Shown here: piece by piece, positions 19,851 through 30,193 of the stretch
Position numbering within the stretch: position 1 is the stretch's first letter
How the letters are laid out: every line of letters starts with the position of its first letter
Source: Pseudomonadota bacterium
GTDB lineage: Bacteria; Pseudomonadota; Alphaproteobacteria; Caulobacterales; Caulobacteraceae
Length of the DNA stretch: 52,680 nucleotides
Reading direction: 5' to 3'
Assembly (NCBI GenBank): GCA_023390245.1
Contig: JAEWDF010000098.1
Coordinates: 1-52,680, forward strand
Program-made: the position numbers and the translations under genes
The notes under the pieces: generated by a model
Databases searched by the model: none
The model's input: the letters and a program-made list of their open reading frames with translations, nothing else
Told to the model about the DNA's origin: nothing

Positions 19851-19882
19851 AAAGGGCCGACCGGCGAACCGGTCGGCCCTTT
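19851..19882. terminator. Bidirectional rho-independent terminator
   Basis: A perfect 14-bp stem (AAAGGGCCGACCGG and its complement) with a CGAA loop. A-rich and T-rich flanks on both sides let it serve both the RND operon (plus) and the TonB receptor gene (minus). Confidence 0.88.
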
Positions 19883-19930
19883 CCGTTGTTGTCCGAACGC
19901 CCGCTGGCCGAGGCCGGCGGGACGGACCGG

Positions 19931-22579
19931 TCAGTACTTGACCCGCAGCGTCACGCCATAGGTGCGCGGCTGGCCCATGAAGGCGCTGATGCCCTGGGTG
20001 TCCCTGGACTGGTCATAGTAGGTGCCGTTCGACTGGACCGTCGACTGGAAGGCGGTGCCTTGCAGCGGCGAGTTGTAGGCGACCTGGACATATTCCTCGT
20101 CCGTGAGGTTCTGGGCCCACAGGTCGACGGTCCAGCGCTCGCTCTCCGCGCCGATCGAGATACGGCCGTTCACCACGGTGAAGGCGTCCTGCATCTTGAA
20201 CGGGATCAGGTCCGAGCCGGTATTGTACTCGGTCATGTATTTGGCCGAGAGCGAGAAGCCGCCGCGCAGGCCGCCTCCCAGAGAACGGTCGAAGTTGATC
20301 GATCCCGACACCGACCATTCCGGCGCGAACGACGGACGCGCGCCCGGCAGCAGCGACAATTGCGGGAAGCGGGCGGGGACGGTCAGGTCGGCGGCGGTGA
20401 ACATGCCGTACTCGGCGTCGGTGTAGGTGACGCCGCCGGACAGGGTCAGGCCTTCGACGGGCGTGAACCACATCATGTCGGCGTCGACGCCCTGGGTCTT
20501 CAGCTCGGGAATGGACTCGACCACGAAGGCCGTGCCCAGGAAGGTGTTGAGCTGGAAGTCCTCGAACTTCTGGTTGAAGTAGGTGGCGTTGAACAGCATG
20601 GCGCCGTCAAGCAGGGTGCTCTTGAAGCCCAGCTCGTAGCTGTCGACCGTCTCGGCCGGGAAGTACAGGGACGCGTCCGGCGTCACGTTGGTCTGCACAC
20701 GGTCCATATTGTAGCCGAAGCCCTTGTAGCCGCGCGCATAGGAGCCATAGACCATGATGTCGTCATTGAAGCGGTAGGCCGCCTTGACGGTGCCCGAGAA
20801 CTCGCCGGCGTCGTGCTGTTCCTGGATCAGGCGGCCGTCGTAGTAGACGTTGTTCCACGGCAGACACTGGGGGCCGATCAGCGAGTTGGCCGCGGCCGCG
20901 CCGGCCGCCGCGTCGCCCAGCAGCCCCCCGAAGGCGGCGGCGACGATCCCGGCGTTGCCCAGCGCGGCGGCGCAGGCGGCGCCGTTGCCGTTCACGTTGT
21001 CCTGCAGCGCGGTCAGGCGCTTGTCGTCCATCGTGTAGCGCAGGCCCAGCGTCAGCTCGAACTGGTCGGTCACCCGCCAGGTGTTGTTGGTGAACAGGGC
21101 GACGGACTTGGACCTCTGGCTGTAGTGGTCGTCCACGCCCTGCCCCAGGACGCTGGTCGGGGCGCCGGGAAGCACCGGCGTCGCGGGATTGCCGGTCAGG
21201 CAGCCCAGGAAGTAGGTCGCCTGCATGGCCGCCGGCACCAGGCTGTAGTCGCCGGTGAAGCAGCCTATGCGCGCGGCGCTGGGCGAGATCGCCCCGCCGG
21301 TCTGCGCCGCCAGGTTGGAGGTCAGCAGCAGCGAGATGAATGGGTCGTAGTCGGCGCCGAAATAGAAGCTGTCGTCGCGGTCGATGTTCTCGACCGTGGC
21401 GAACACCCCGACCAGCCAGTCGAAGCGATCCGACGTGCCCGCCAGCCTGAACTCCTGGGTCAGGTTGTCCAGCCCGTATCCATAGCCGCCGTCGCCCGCC
21501 CGATAGAGGATGTCGGCGCCGGTGTAGTCGATGTCCATCGCATTGACCGTCGACCAGTCGCGGTAGGAGGTGATCGAGGTGAACCGGGCGTTCCAGGACG
21601 GGAAGTCGATGTTGGCCTCGACCGACACGCCCTTGTCCTCCATCACCTGGCTGGTGTCGCGATTGGCGTAGGCCTGGCGGGAGAAGGGAACGCGGCCATC
21701 GCCCGCGCCCTGGGCGGCGGTGCCGGGGCCGTTCGGCGCGGTCAGGGCGTTGATGATCGCGGCGGTGGGGCTGGAGCGCGTCACCACGCCGACGCAGCAG
21801 TATTCGTCGCGCTTGGAGTAGTCGGCGATGATGCGGATGGACGCGATGTCGGACGGCTGGATCAGCAACTGGCCCCGTGCGGTCCAGAAGTCCTGGTTCT
21901 GGTCGTCAGTCAGGGTGCGCGGGCCGTCGCCGGTGTCGACGTCGTAGAAGCCGTCCCGTTCGCGCTTGGCGATATAGAGGCGTCCGGCGATGTTGTCCGT
22001 CAGCGGCCCCGTCACCGAACCGGCGACGCCCCAGGCGCCGTAGTTGCCGGCCGTGGCCTCGAACTCCGCGCCCGGCGTGAAGGACGGGAGCTGGGTGGAG
22101 ATGTTGATCACCCCCGCCGAGGTGTTCTTGCCGAACAGGGTGCCTTGCGGCCCCTTCAGCACCTCGATGCGGCTGAGCTCGCCCAGGTCGCCAAAGCCGA
22201 CGCCGTTGCGCGAGCGATAGACGCCGTCGATGACCACGCCCACCGAGCTTTCCAGGCCGGGGTTGTCGCCGACGGTGCCGACGCCGCGGATGCGGGCGGT
22301 GGTGGAGGCTTCCGACTGGGTCGAGGTGACCGTCATGCCGGGCGTCAGGATCTGCAGGTCCTTGATGTCGCGCACGCCGGCGTTCTGCAGCGCCTCCTGC
22401 GACAGGGTGGTGACCACGATCGGCACCTCCTGCAGGCTCTGCTCGCGCAGCTGGGCGGTGACGATGATGTCGTCGACCGTCTGGACTTCCTGGGCCGAGG
22501 CGACCCCGGCCAGGCCAAAGACGGCCGCGCCGACCACGGCGGCGGACACGCCGGTCCTGAGTTGAGCAATATGTCGCAT
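19931..22579 (-). CDS. TonB-dependent outer-membrane receptor
   Basis: An 882-aa receptor with a signal peptide ending near AGVASAQ, a TonB-box region (VDDIIVTAQLREQSLQEVPI), a plug domain (~45-160: LQILTPGMTV, RIRGVGTVGDNPG, GVVIDGVYRSRNG, VLKGPQGTLFGKNTSAG) and a 22-strand beta-barrel ending with the aromatic YGVTLRVKY. These receptors take up siderophores, vitamins or sugars with TonB energy. The ligand is not evident; no substrate-processing gene lies next to it. It is convergent with the RND operon and shares its terminator. The upstream region has a 9-bp inverted repeat that may be an operator. Confidence 0.94.
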   Translation of the reverse strand: MRHIAQLRTGVSAAVVGAAVFGLAGVASAQEVQTVDDIIVTAQLREQSLQEVPIVVTTLSQEALQNAGVRDIKDLQILTPGMTVTSTQSEASTTARIRGVGTVGDNPGLESSVGVVIDGVYRSRNGVGFGDLGELSRIEVLKGPQGTLFGKNTSAGVINISTQLPSFTPGAEFEATAGNYGAWGVAGSVTGPLTDNIAGRLYIAKRERDGFYDVDTGDGPRTLTDDQNQDFWTARGQLLIQPSDIASIRIIADYSKRDEYCCVGVVTRSSPTAAIINALTAPNGPGTAAQGAGDGRVPFSRQAYANRDTSQVMEDKGVSVEANIDFPSWNARFTSITSYRDWSTVNAMDIDYTGADILYRAGDGGYGYGLDNLTQEFRLAGTSDRFDWLVGVFATVENIDRDDSFYFGADYDPFISLLLTSNLAAQTGGAISPSAARIGCFTGDYSLVPAAMQATYFLGCLTGNPATPVLPGAPTSVLGQGVDDHYSQRSKSVALFTNNTWRVTDQFELTLGLRYTMDDKRLTALQDNVNGNGAACAAALGNAGIVAAAFGGLLGDAAAGAAAANSLIGPQCLPWNNVYYDGRLIQEQHDAGEFSGTVKAAYRFNDDIMVYGSYARGYKGFGYNMDRVQTNVTPDASLYFPAETVDSYELGFKSTLLDGAMLFNATYFNQKFEDFQLNTFLGTAFVVESIPELKTQGVDADMMWFTPVEGLTLSGGVTYTDAEYGMFTAADLTVPARFPQLSLLPGARPSFAPEWSVSGSINFDRSLGGGLRGGFSLSAKYMTEYNTGSDLIPFKMQDAFTVVNGRISIGAESERWTVDLWAQNLTDEEYVQVAYNSPLQGTAFQSTVQSNGTYYDQSRDTQGISAFMGQPRTYGVTLRVKY

Positions 22580-22745
22580 TGAAGCGTCCTCCCGGCTCCG
22601 AGGCGCGTTCGCCGGATGCGACGAACGCGGCGTTTCCTATTCCCTTTAAGACGCGGCCCTGCGTGGAGACGCGTTCAGTGCAGGGAGGAAAGCCCGCTTC
22701 GGCGCGCGCGACAAGCGACCGTTGTTCGCCGCGACGATATTTCGC

Positions 22746-22782
22746 TTCTGTCGCGCCCGCCTGTGACTGGGAAGCGACAGAA
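22746..22782. promoter_or_regulatory. Inverted repeat TTCTGTCGC-N19-GCGACAGAA
   Basis: Perfect 9-bp arms at 22746-22754 and 22774-22782, in the gap between nhaA and the TonB receptor gene, 167-203 bp upstream of the receptor start. It could be an operator for the receptor or a weak hairpin after nhaA; no T run follows it on the minus strand. Confidence 0.4.
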
Positions 22783-22814
22783 AATCCTGACGCAAGGTCA
22801 ATATTCTCAAGGTT

Positions 22815-24023
22815 TCAGACGCTTCCGTCATGATCTTCGGCCGACCGGCCAGGGACGCGGCCGAGCAAACGGAGGACCAGGGTCGCGGCGACGGCCGACA
22901 GGATCGAGCCGCCGATCACGCCCAGCTTCACCTCGATCTGCTGGGGGGAGTCGACGGCGCCCGGAAAGGCCAGGGCGCCGATGAACAGGCTCATGGTGAA
23001 ACCGACGCCGCACAGCAGGGCGACTCCATAGAGTTGAGCCCAGCTCGCCCCGGTCGGCGGCTTGCCCAGCTTCAGCGCCGAGGCCAGCCAGGCGGCGCCG
23101 AAGACGCCGAACTGCTTGCCCAGGAACAGGCCCAGCGCGATCGCCAGGACCAGGGGCGCCAGCGCCTGTTCCGCCGACAGGCCGGCGAAGGAGACGCCGG
23201 CCTTGGCGAAGGCGAACAGCGGCAGAACCAGATAGGCGTTCCACGGATGGAGGTCGTGCATCGCCTCCTTCAGCGGGCTCTGGCCGTCATCCCGACGAGG
23301 CGCGATCGGCACGATCAGGGCGAAGGCGACCGCCGTCAGGGAGGTGCTGAGGCCCGACAGGACCGTCAGATGCCAGACGGCGCAGAAGCCGATGACCCAG
23401 AAGGGCGCGGTGACGCGGATGCGATGCGCGACGACCGCGCCGGCGGCCAGCAGGCCCAGCGCCCCCAGCAGCGGCGTCCAGTCGATCCCCTGGCTGAACA
23501 GCAGGGCGATCAGGACGATGGCCCCCAGGTCGTCGACGATGGCCAGGGTCAGCAGGAAGACGCGCAGCGACGGCGGCAGCCCCTTGCCCACGAAACCGAA
23601 GACCGCCAGGGCGAAGGCGATGTCGGTGGCCAGGGGAATCGGCCATCCCGGGTGCGGCGCGCCGATCAGGCCGGACAGGGCCAGATAGACGATCGCGGGC
23701 CCGGCCATGCCCCCCAGGGCAGCCAGGACGGGCGTGGCCAGCTTGCGCGGATCGCTCAGTTCGCCGCGCAGGATCTCGTATTTGATCTCCAGGCCGACGA
23801 CCAGGAAGAAGACCGCCATCAGGCCTTCCTTGATCCATTCGGAAACCGTCAGCTCCAGCCGGAGCGGCCCGGCCTGGAGCGGCTGGTGGCTTTTCAGCCA
23901 GGCGAAATAGTCCGGGCCCAGCGGCGAATTGGCCACGATCAGCGCCGCCAGGGCGGCCAGGGCCAGCACCGCGCCGGACGCGGCCTCCGTCTTCAGGAAA
24001 TCGAGCGTGAATCTGCGCGCCAC
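22815..24023 (-). CDS. nhaA: Na+/H+ antiporter NhaA
   Basis: A 402-aa inner-membrane antiporter that exports Na+ or Li+ in exchange for protons, important at alkaline pH. The essential aspartates are visible: Asp134 in TDIAFALA and the Asp164-Asp165 pair in AIVDDLGAIVLIALLF. Other family blocks: VNDGLMAVFF-type segment as IKEGLMAVFFLVVGLEIKYE, GGMAGPAIVY, and the GVGFTMSLFIGALAF near the C-terminus. About 11-12 membrane helices. The length is close to E. coli NhaA (388 aa). It is divergent from selO. The region upstream (24024-24243) shows no clear operator. Confidence 0.96.
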   Translation of the reverse strand: MARRFTLDFLKTEAASGAVLALAALAALIVANSPLGPDYFAWLKSHQPLQAGPLRLELTVSEWIKEGLMAVFFLVVGLEIKYEILRGELSDPRKLATPVLAALGGMAGPAIVYLALSGLIGAPHPGWPIPLATDIAFALAVFGFVGKGLPPSLRVFLLTLAIVDDLGAIVLIALLFSQGIDWTPLLGALGLLAAGAVVAHRIRVTAPFWVIGFCAVWHLTVLSGLSTSLTAVAFALIVPIAPRRDDGQSPLKEAMHDLHPWNAYLVLPLFAFAKAGVSFAGLSAEQALAPLVLAIALGLFLGKQFGVFGAAWLASALKLGKPPTGASWAQLYGVALLCGVGFTMSLFIGALAFPGAVDSPQQIEVKLGVIGGSILSAVAATLVLRLLGRVPGRSAEDHDGSV

Positions 24024-24243
24024 GGCGGCCCTCCGGAGGATTGCTGTCGTGACGCCAGGTTATCGACGGGCGTCGGACCGGATTCGCGGAGCGCCGGCCT
24101 GGCGTGGACGGGCGACGCCGTCCGGCCTGATCTCTGGGAAGCAGAATAGGGCAATGCGGCGCGGGTTCAACCGAAGCCGGCGCGAACGCCGAAACAACGG
24201 AAAGGCGATTGCGCCGGCCGGTGCGAAGGCGCACCTGACCAGC

Positions 24244-25701
24244 ATGCCGCCCTCCCCCGCCTATCGTCCCGAGCCGCGCTTCTTCGACCTGGGGCCGGAC
24301 TACGCCGACGCCGTCCGGCCGGCCGAATTCCCGAAGACCGTCCTGCGGTTCCGCAACGATCGCGCCGCGGCGGAGGTGGGGCTGGACACCCTGAGCGACG
24401 CCGAATGGATCGCCGCCTTCGGCCGCTTTGACTCCCTGCCCGGCCAGCCCGGCCCGGTCGCCATGCGCTATCACGGCCATCAATTCCGCACCTACAATCC
24501 CGACCTCGGCGACGGGCGCGGCTTCCTGGCCGCGCAGATGCGCGAAACGCCTCAAGCCGCCGCGCTCCGCGAGCGCGGCGATAGGCCAAGACTGATGGAC
24601 CTGGGAACGAAAGGCTCGGGCCGGACGCCCTGGTCGCGCGGCGGCGACGGCCGGCTGACGCTGAAGGGCGGGGTGCGCGAGGTGCTGGCCGCGTCCATGC
24701 TGGAGGCGCTGGGCGTCCCGACCAGCCGCGCCTTTTCCCTGATCGAGACTGGCGAGGCGCTGGAGCGGGGCGACGAGCCCTCCCCGACCCGGTCCGCGGT
24801 CCTGGTGCGGCTGTCGCACAGCCATGTCCGCTTCGGGACCTTCCAGCGCGCCGCCTATCTGGGCCGCAGGGACCAGATCGAGGCCCTGGTCGAGCATGTC
24901 CGCGTCCTCTACCACCCGCACGTCGCGTCCGGCGACGCCCCCGGCCTGCTGCGCGCGATCGTCGAGGCATCGGCCCGGCTGACCGCGCGCTGGATCGCCG
25001 CCGGCTTCGTCCACGGCGTGCTGAACACCGACAATCTGAACGTCACGGGCGAGAGCTTCGACTACGGTCCCTGGCGCTTCCTGCCGCGCTACGAGCCCGG
25101 CTTCACCGCCGCCTATTTCGACCAGACCAGCCTCTACGCCTTCGCCCGCCAGCCGGAGGCCGTGTTCTGGAACCTGACGCAGCTGGCCGGCTGCCTGAAG
25201 CTGGTCGCCGATGCGGAGCCGCTGACCGACGCGGTCAACGGCTTCGGTCCCGCCTACATCCGCGAACTGCGGGCCGCCTTCCTGATGCGGCTGGGCGTGC
25301 GCAGCCTGGGCGAGGCGGCGGACCAGCGGCTGCTGGACGCGACCCTGGCCCTGCTGCGCGCCAATAGCGAGGCGGGCGGCGAGGCCCTGCGCTGGGAGCC
25401 GCTGTTCTTCGACTGGTTCGGCGGCTTCGCCTCCTCCGCCCGCGCCCTGGCGGGCCCGCGCGCCCGCGTCTATCAGGGCGAGGCCTTCGACGCCTTCCGC
25501 TTCGCCCTGTTCGAGCACGAGCCGGACCGGGCGGAGCGGCTGGAGCACCCGGTCTTCGCCCGCCCCGATCCGGAGGAGATGCTGATCGAAGAGGTGGAAT
25601 CGCTCTGGGCCGCCATCGACCGCGACGACGACTGGAGGCCCTTCGAGGACAAGCTGGCCCGCGTCGAGGCGGCGCGGCGGGCGCATGACTTCCCCTCCTG
25701 A
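24244..25701 (+). CDS. selO: Protein adenylyltransferase SelO (UPF0061/YdiU family)
   Basis: A 485-aa pseudokinase-fold enzyme that transfers AMP to Ser, Thr or Tyr of target proteins. Seen: FPKTVLRFRND, MRYHGHQF, LGTKGSGRTPWSRGGDGRLTLKGGVREVL (nucleotide loop region), and the metal-binding HGVLNTDNLNVTGESFDYGPW. The C-terminus has the family end region though without the selenocysteine seen in some eukaryotic forms. The ATG at 24244 gives MPPSPAYRPEPRFFDLGPDY, matching family starts; an ATG at 24154 is possible. In bacteria SelO is tied to redox stress. It is divergent from nhaA. Confidence 0.94.
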   Translation: MPPSPAYRPEPRFFDLGPDYADAVRPAEFPKTVLRFRNDRAAAEVGLDTLSDAEWIAAFGRFDSLPGQPGPVAMRYHGHQFRTYNPDLGDGRGFLAAQMRETPQAAALRERGDRPRLMDLGTKGSGRTPWSRGGDGRLTLKGGVREVLAASMLEALGVPTSRAFSLIETGEALERGDEPSPTRSAVLVRLSHSHVRFGTFQRAAYLGRRDQIEALVEHVRVLYHPHVASGDAPGLLRAIVEASARLTARWIAAGFVHGVLNTDNLNVTGESFDYGPWRFLPRYEPGFTAAYFDQTSLYAFARQPEAVFWNLTQLAGCLKLVADAEPLTDAVNGFGPAYIRELRAAFLMRLGVRSLGEAADQRLLDATLALLRANSEAGGEALRWEPLFFDWFGGFASSARALAGPRARVYQGEAFDAFRFALFEHEPDRAERLEHPVFARPDPEEMLIEEVESLWAAIDRDDDWRPFEDKLARVEAARRAHDFPS

Positions 25702-25721
25702 CGCCTACCGATCACGCGCAA

Positions 25722-25773
25722 GTCATCAGCCGTTGAAACAATAAGTCATCAATTGATGTCATCGAACGATGAC
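25722..25773. promoter_or_regulatory. GTCATC repeat cluster with palindromes upstream of doxX-like gene
   Basis: GTCATC occurs at 25722, 25745 and 25758, and its inverse GATGAC at 25768. Together they form the palindromes CATCAATTGATG (25747-25758) and GTCATCGAACGATGAC (25758-25773). This AT-rich stretch lies 87-138 bp upstream of the DoxX-like gene and looks like a regulator-binding region. Confidence 0.55.
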
Positions 25774-25859
25774 AAACCTGAAAACCTCGGCTATATGACC
25801 CTTGCGAAGCGACGGCGGCGATCCGATATCGCCGCTGTTACGGATTAGGGCTCCTCCCC

Positions 25860-26273
25860 ATGACCACCACCACCCTGAACACGGGGCGCGGCGACTCGCG
25901 CTCCACCTACCGGAACATGGCCCTCTGGACCTTCCAGGGATGGATCGCGATGTTCTTCATCGCGGCCGGCTACGCCAAGCTGACCGAGCCGATGACCAAC
26001 CTCATCGTCCTGATGGGCTGGCCGGCCGTGGCGCCCGAGAACATGGTGCGCGGCCTGGGCGTGGTGGAGATCGCCCTGGCGCTGGGCGTGCTGTCGCCGC
26101 TGGCGTCCTGGCTGTTCCGGCCGGTGCTGCTGACCGCCGCCGCCGGCTTGATCGCGCTCGAGACGATCATGCTGCTGGTCCATGCGCTCAGCCACGACCC
26201 CGGCCTGGCCGCGGTCAACCTGATCCTTCTGGCCATCACCGTTCCGGTGCTGCTGGGTCGCCGCAAGGCCTAA
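25860..26273 (+). CDS. DoxX family membrane protein
   Basis: A 137-aa inner-membrane protein with four hydrophobic segments (~22-45, ~60-80, ~85-108, ~115-133) in the DoxX/DoxD pattern: WTFQGWIAMFFIAAGYAKLTEPM, LGVVEIALALGVLSPLA, LLTAAAGLIALETIMLLVHAL. Some DoxX proteins work in redox or thiol-stress pathways; others are unassigned. It has its own likely operator cluster upstream and a good terminator downstream, so it is monocistronic. Confidence 0.86.
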   Translation: MTTTTLNTGRGDSRSTYRNMALWTFQGWIAMFFIAAGYAKLTEPMTNLIVLMGWPAVAPENMVRGLGVVEIALALGVLSPLASWLFRPVLLTAAAGLIALETIMLLVHALSHDPGLAAVNLILLAITVPVLLGRRKA

Positions 26274-26300
26274 CCCCTCCCCCCTCCAGCGGCGCCGTCG

Positions 26301-26334
26301 GGCCCGGAACCGCCCCGGTTCCGGGCCTTTCTTC
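26301..26334 (+). terminator. Rho-independent terminator after doxX-like gene
   Basis: A perfect 11-bp stem (GGCCCGGAACC and its complement) with a 5-base GCCCC loop, followed by TTTCTTC. Confidence 0.85.
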
Positions 26335-26365
26335 ATGCGCGCGGGGCTGGCGCGCTCAGGTTGAC

Positions 26366-26407
26366 GCTTACGCGCACGTAAACTCTTCCCTTTACGTCCG
26401 CGTAAAG
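26366..26407. promoter_or_regulatory. Two MerR-type operators upstream of the regulator gene
   Basis: GCTTACGCGCACGTAAAC (26366-26383) and CTTTACGTCCGCGTAAAG (26390-26407) are both of the form YTTACG-N4-CGTAAR and are centred 24 bp apart. The second ends 13 bp before the MerR ATG. TTGACG at 26361 could be the -35 element. The arrangement suggests autoregulation. The motif resembles that of LiuR-like MerR regulators of branched-chain acid and fatty-acid catabolism. Confidence 0.72.
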
Positions 26408-26420
26408 TTATGAAGGCGGC

Positions 26421-26900
26421 ATGGCGACCGCCGACGATCACCGCACCTATTCCATCCGCCAGCTCTGCCGCGAGTTCGGCGCGACGGCGCGCGCGCTCCG
26501 GTTCTACGAGGACAAGGGCCTGCTGACCCCCGCCCGCAAGGGACAGACGCGGGTCTATGACGCACGCGACCGGGCGCGGCTGAAGCTGATCCTGAGGGGG
26601 CGCCGCATCGGCTTCACCCTCCAGGAGATCCAGGAGATGATGGATCTCTACGACCGCAAGGACCACAACGTCCACCAGATGGCCGTGGCCCTGGTCCGCC
26701 ACCGGGCGCAGATCCAGGCGTTGAAGCAGCAGCTCGAGGACATCGAGGGCGCCATCGAGACGGCCGAGGAGGCCTGCGCCTGGATGGAATCCAAACTGGC
26801 CGAACACCGCCCGGACCTGCTGCCGGGCGCCGAGGACTATGAGCGCGTGCTCAAGTCCCGGCTCAACCACGACCACCACCCGTTCAAAGCGAGAGCCTGA
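26421..26900 (+). CDS. MerR family transcriptional regulator (LiuR-like)
   Basis: A 159-aa regulator. N-terminal winged helix: YSIRQLCREFGATARALRFYEDKGLLTPARKGQTRVYD, then the second HTH-like part RLKLILRGRRIGFTLQEIQEMMDLYD and a dimerisation coiled coil (~85-120, with the RAQIQALKQQLEDIEGAIETAEE repeat). It lacks the cysteine pattern of metal-sensing MerRs. The next gene, an acyl-CoA dehydrogenase, starts 3 bp after its stop, so they form one operon. This and the two palindromes upstream point to control of acyl-CoA catabolism. Confidence 0.9.
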   Translation: MATADDHRTYSIRQLCREFGATARALRFYEDKGLLTPARKGQTRVYDARDRARLKLILRGRRIGFTLQEIQEMMDLYDRKDHNVHQMAVALVRHRAQIQALKQQLEDIEGAIETAEEACAWMESKLAEHRPDLLPGAEDYERVLKSRLNHDHHPFKARA

Positions 26901-26903
26901 TCC

Positions 26904-28685
<1,782 letters not shown>

Positions 28686-28696
28686 CGAACAAACTC

Positions 28697-28846
28697 GTCT
28701 CCTCCCCGCTTTGCGGGGAGGTGGCGCGACGCCTCTTCGGCGTCGTGACGGAGGGGCCCTTTCCGTCGCTCATTCCTGAAACCCAGCGGTGGCCAGAGCC
28801 CCTCCACCGCTCCGCGGTCCCCCTCCCCACGGAGTGGGGAGGAGAC
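28697..28846. repeat. Palindromic intergenic repeat, copy C
   Basis: Begins GTCTCCTCCCC at 28697 and ends GGGGAGGAGAC at 28846. The interior shares the CCCCTCCACCGCTCCGCGG block with copy D. The last bases, GGGGAGGAGAC, lie directly before the ATG of the next gene and appear to be its Shine-Dalgarno sequence. Confidence 0.88.
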
Positions 28847-30016
28847 ATGACTATGAACGTCCTCAACAGCCCCGACCCCGCCTTCATGCAGGAAGAGGAG
28901 ATCACCCTCTTCTCCGACTCCGTCGGCAAATGGATCGACGAGCACGCGCCGATCGAGAAGGTGCAGCAGTGGATCGCCGACTCCTCGGTGCCGCGCCAGC
29001 TGTGGAACGACGCGGGCGAGGCGGGCCTGCTGGGCCTGTCGCTGCCGGAAGAAGACGGCGGTTTCGGCGGCGACTATCGCCACGAGGTGGTGCTGATGCG
29101 CCAGCTGGGCTGGAAGGGCGCCGACCACTTCGGCATCAGCCTGCACAATGCGATCGTGATGCCCTACATCTGGCACTACGGCACCGAGGAGCAGAAGCAG
29201 CGCTGGCTGCCGCGCCTTCAGTCGGGCGAACTGGTCGGCGCCATCGCCATGACCGAGCCGGGCGCCGGCTCCGACCTGCAGGGGGTCAAGACCACGGCTC
29301 TCAAGCAGGGCAACCAGTATGTGGTGAACGGCTCCAAGACCTTCATCACCAATGGCCAGCTGGCCAATCTGATCATCGTCGTGGCCAAGACCGATCCGGC
29401 CGAGGGCGCCAAGGGCACCAGCCTGATCGTGGTCGAGACCGACGGCGCGGAGGGCTTCGAGCGCGGCCGCAACCTGCACAAGATCGGCATGGAGGCGAAC
29501 GACACCTCCGAACTGTTCTTCAACGACGTGAAGGTCCCCGGCGACAACATCATCGGCGGGGTCGAGGGCCAGGGCTTCGCCCAGTTGATGCAGCAACTGC
29601 CGCAGGAGCGGCTGAACATCGCCGTCCAGGGCGTCGCCGCCGCCGAGCGCGGGCTGGAGCACACCCTGGCCTACGTCAAGGAGCGCAAGGCGTTCGGAAA
29701 GCGCGTCATCGACTTCCAGAACACCCAGTTCAAGCTGGCCGAGGTCAAGACCAAGCTGACCGTGGCCAAGGTCTTCATCGACCACTGCATCGGCCTGCAT
29801 CTGGAAGGCAATCTAGACGCCGCCACCGCCTCGATGGCCAAATACTGGGTCACCGACATCCAGGGCGAGACCATCGACGAGATGCTCCAGCTGCATGGCG
29901 GCTACGGCTACATGAACGAATATCCGATCGCCCAGCTGTACAAGGACGCCCGGGTGCAACGCATCTACGGCGGCACCAACGAGATCATGAAGCTGCTGAT
30001 CGCGCGGACGCTTTAA
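28847..30016 (+). CDS. Acyl-CoA dehydrogenase, LCAD/IVD-like type
   Basis: A 389-aa acyl-CoA dehydrogenase. FAD/substrate motifs: AMTEPGAGSDLQGVKTTA, VVNGSKTFITNG, and C-terminal LHGGYGYMNEYPI and QRIYGGTNEIMK. The C-terminal position usually holding the catalytic glutamate is Gly (YGGT), while LPQERLNIA carries a Glu in helix G; that combination is the signature of long-chain and isovaleryl-CoA dehydrogenases. So it differs in type from the dehydrogenase upstream. The ATG at 28847 is chosen; an ATG two codons on (28853) is possible. The ribosome binding site seems to come from repeat copy C. Confidence 0.93.
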   Translation: MTMNVLNSPDPAFMQEEEITLFSDSVGKWIDEHAPIEKVQQWIADSSVPRQLWNDAGEAGLLGLSLPEEDGGFGGDYRHEVVLMRQLGWKGADHFGISLHNAIVMPYIWHYGTEEQKQRWLPRLQSGELVGAIAMTEPGAGSDLQGVKTTALKQGNQYVVNGSKTFITNGQLANLIIVVAKTDPAEGAKGTSLIVVETDGAEGFERGRNLHKIGMEANDTSELFFNDVKVPGDNIIGGVEGQGFAQLMQQLPQERLNIAVQGVAAAERGLEHTLAYVKERKAFGKRVIDFQNTQFKLAEVKTKLTVAKVFIDHCIGLHLEGNLDAATASMAKYWVTDIQGETIDEMLQLHGGYGYMNEYPIAQLYKDARVQRIYGGTNEIMKLLIARTL

Positions 30017-30141
30017 AAGGCTCGCGCGCGGAAGAATGATGATCTAGAGTTGTTTTTCGGCAACCTTGAAGAAGGACATGTTGGCATAGGCGTGCCAAGG
30101 CCATGACCTCAGGTCAGGGCCGGAACGTCTGACAACTCCAT

Positions 30142-30174
30142 TTCCGCTCATCCCCGCGAAAGCGGGGACCCAGT
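30142..30174 (+). repeat. REP-like palindrome, left inverted copy
   Basis: Contains the hairpin CCCCGC-GAAA-GCGGGG and is perfectly repeated in inverse orientation at 30486-30518. Confidence 0.9.
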
Positions 30175-30193
30175 TCTTTCGCGAGACGCGCTG

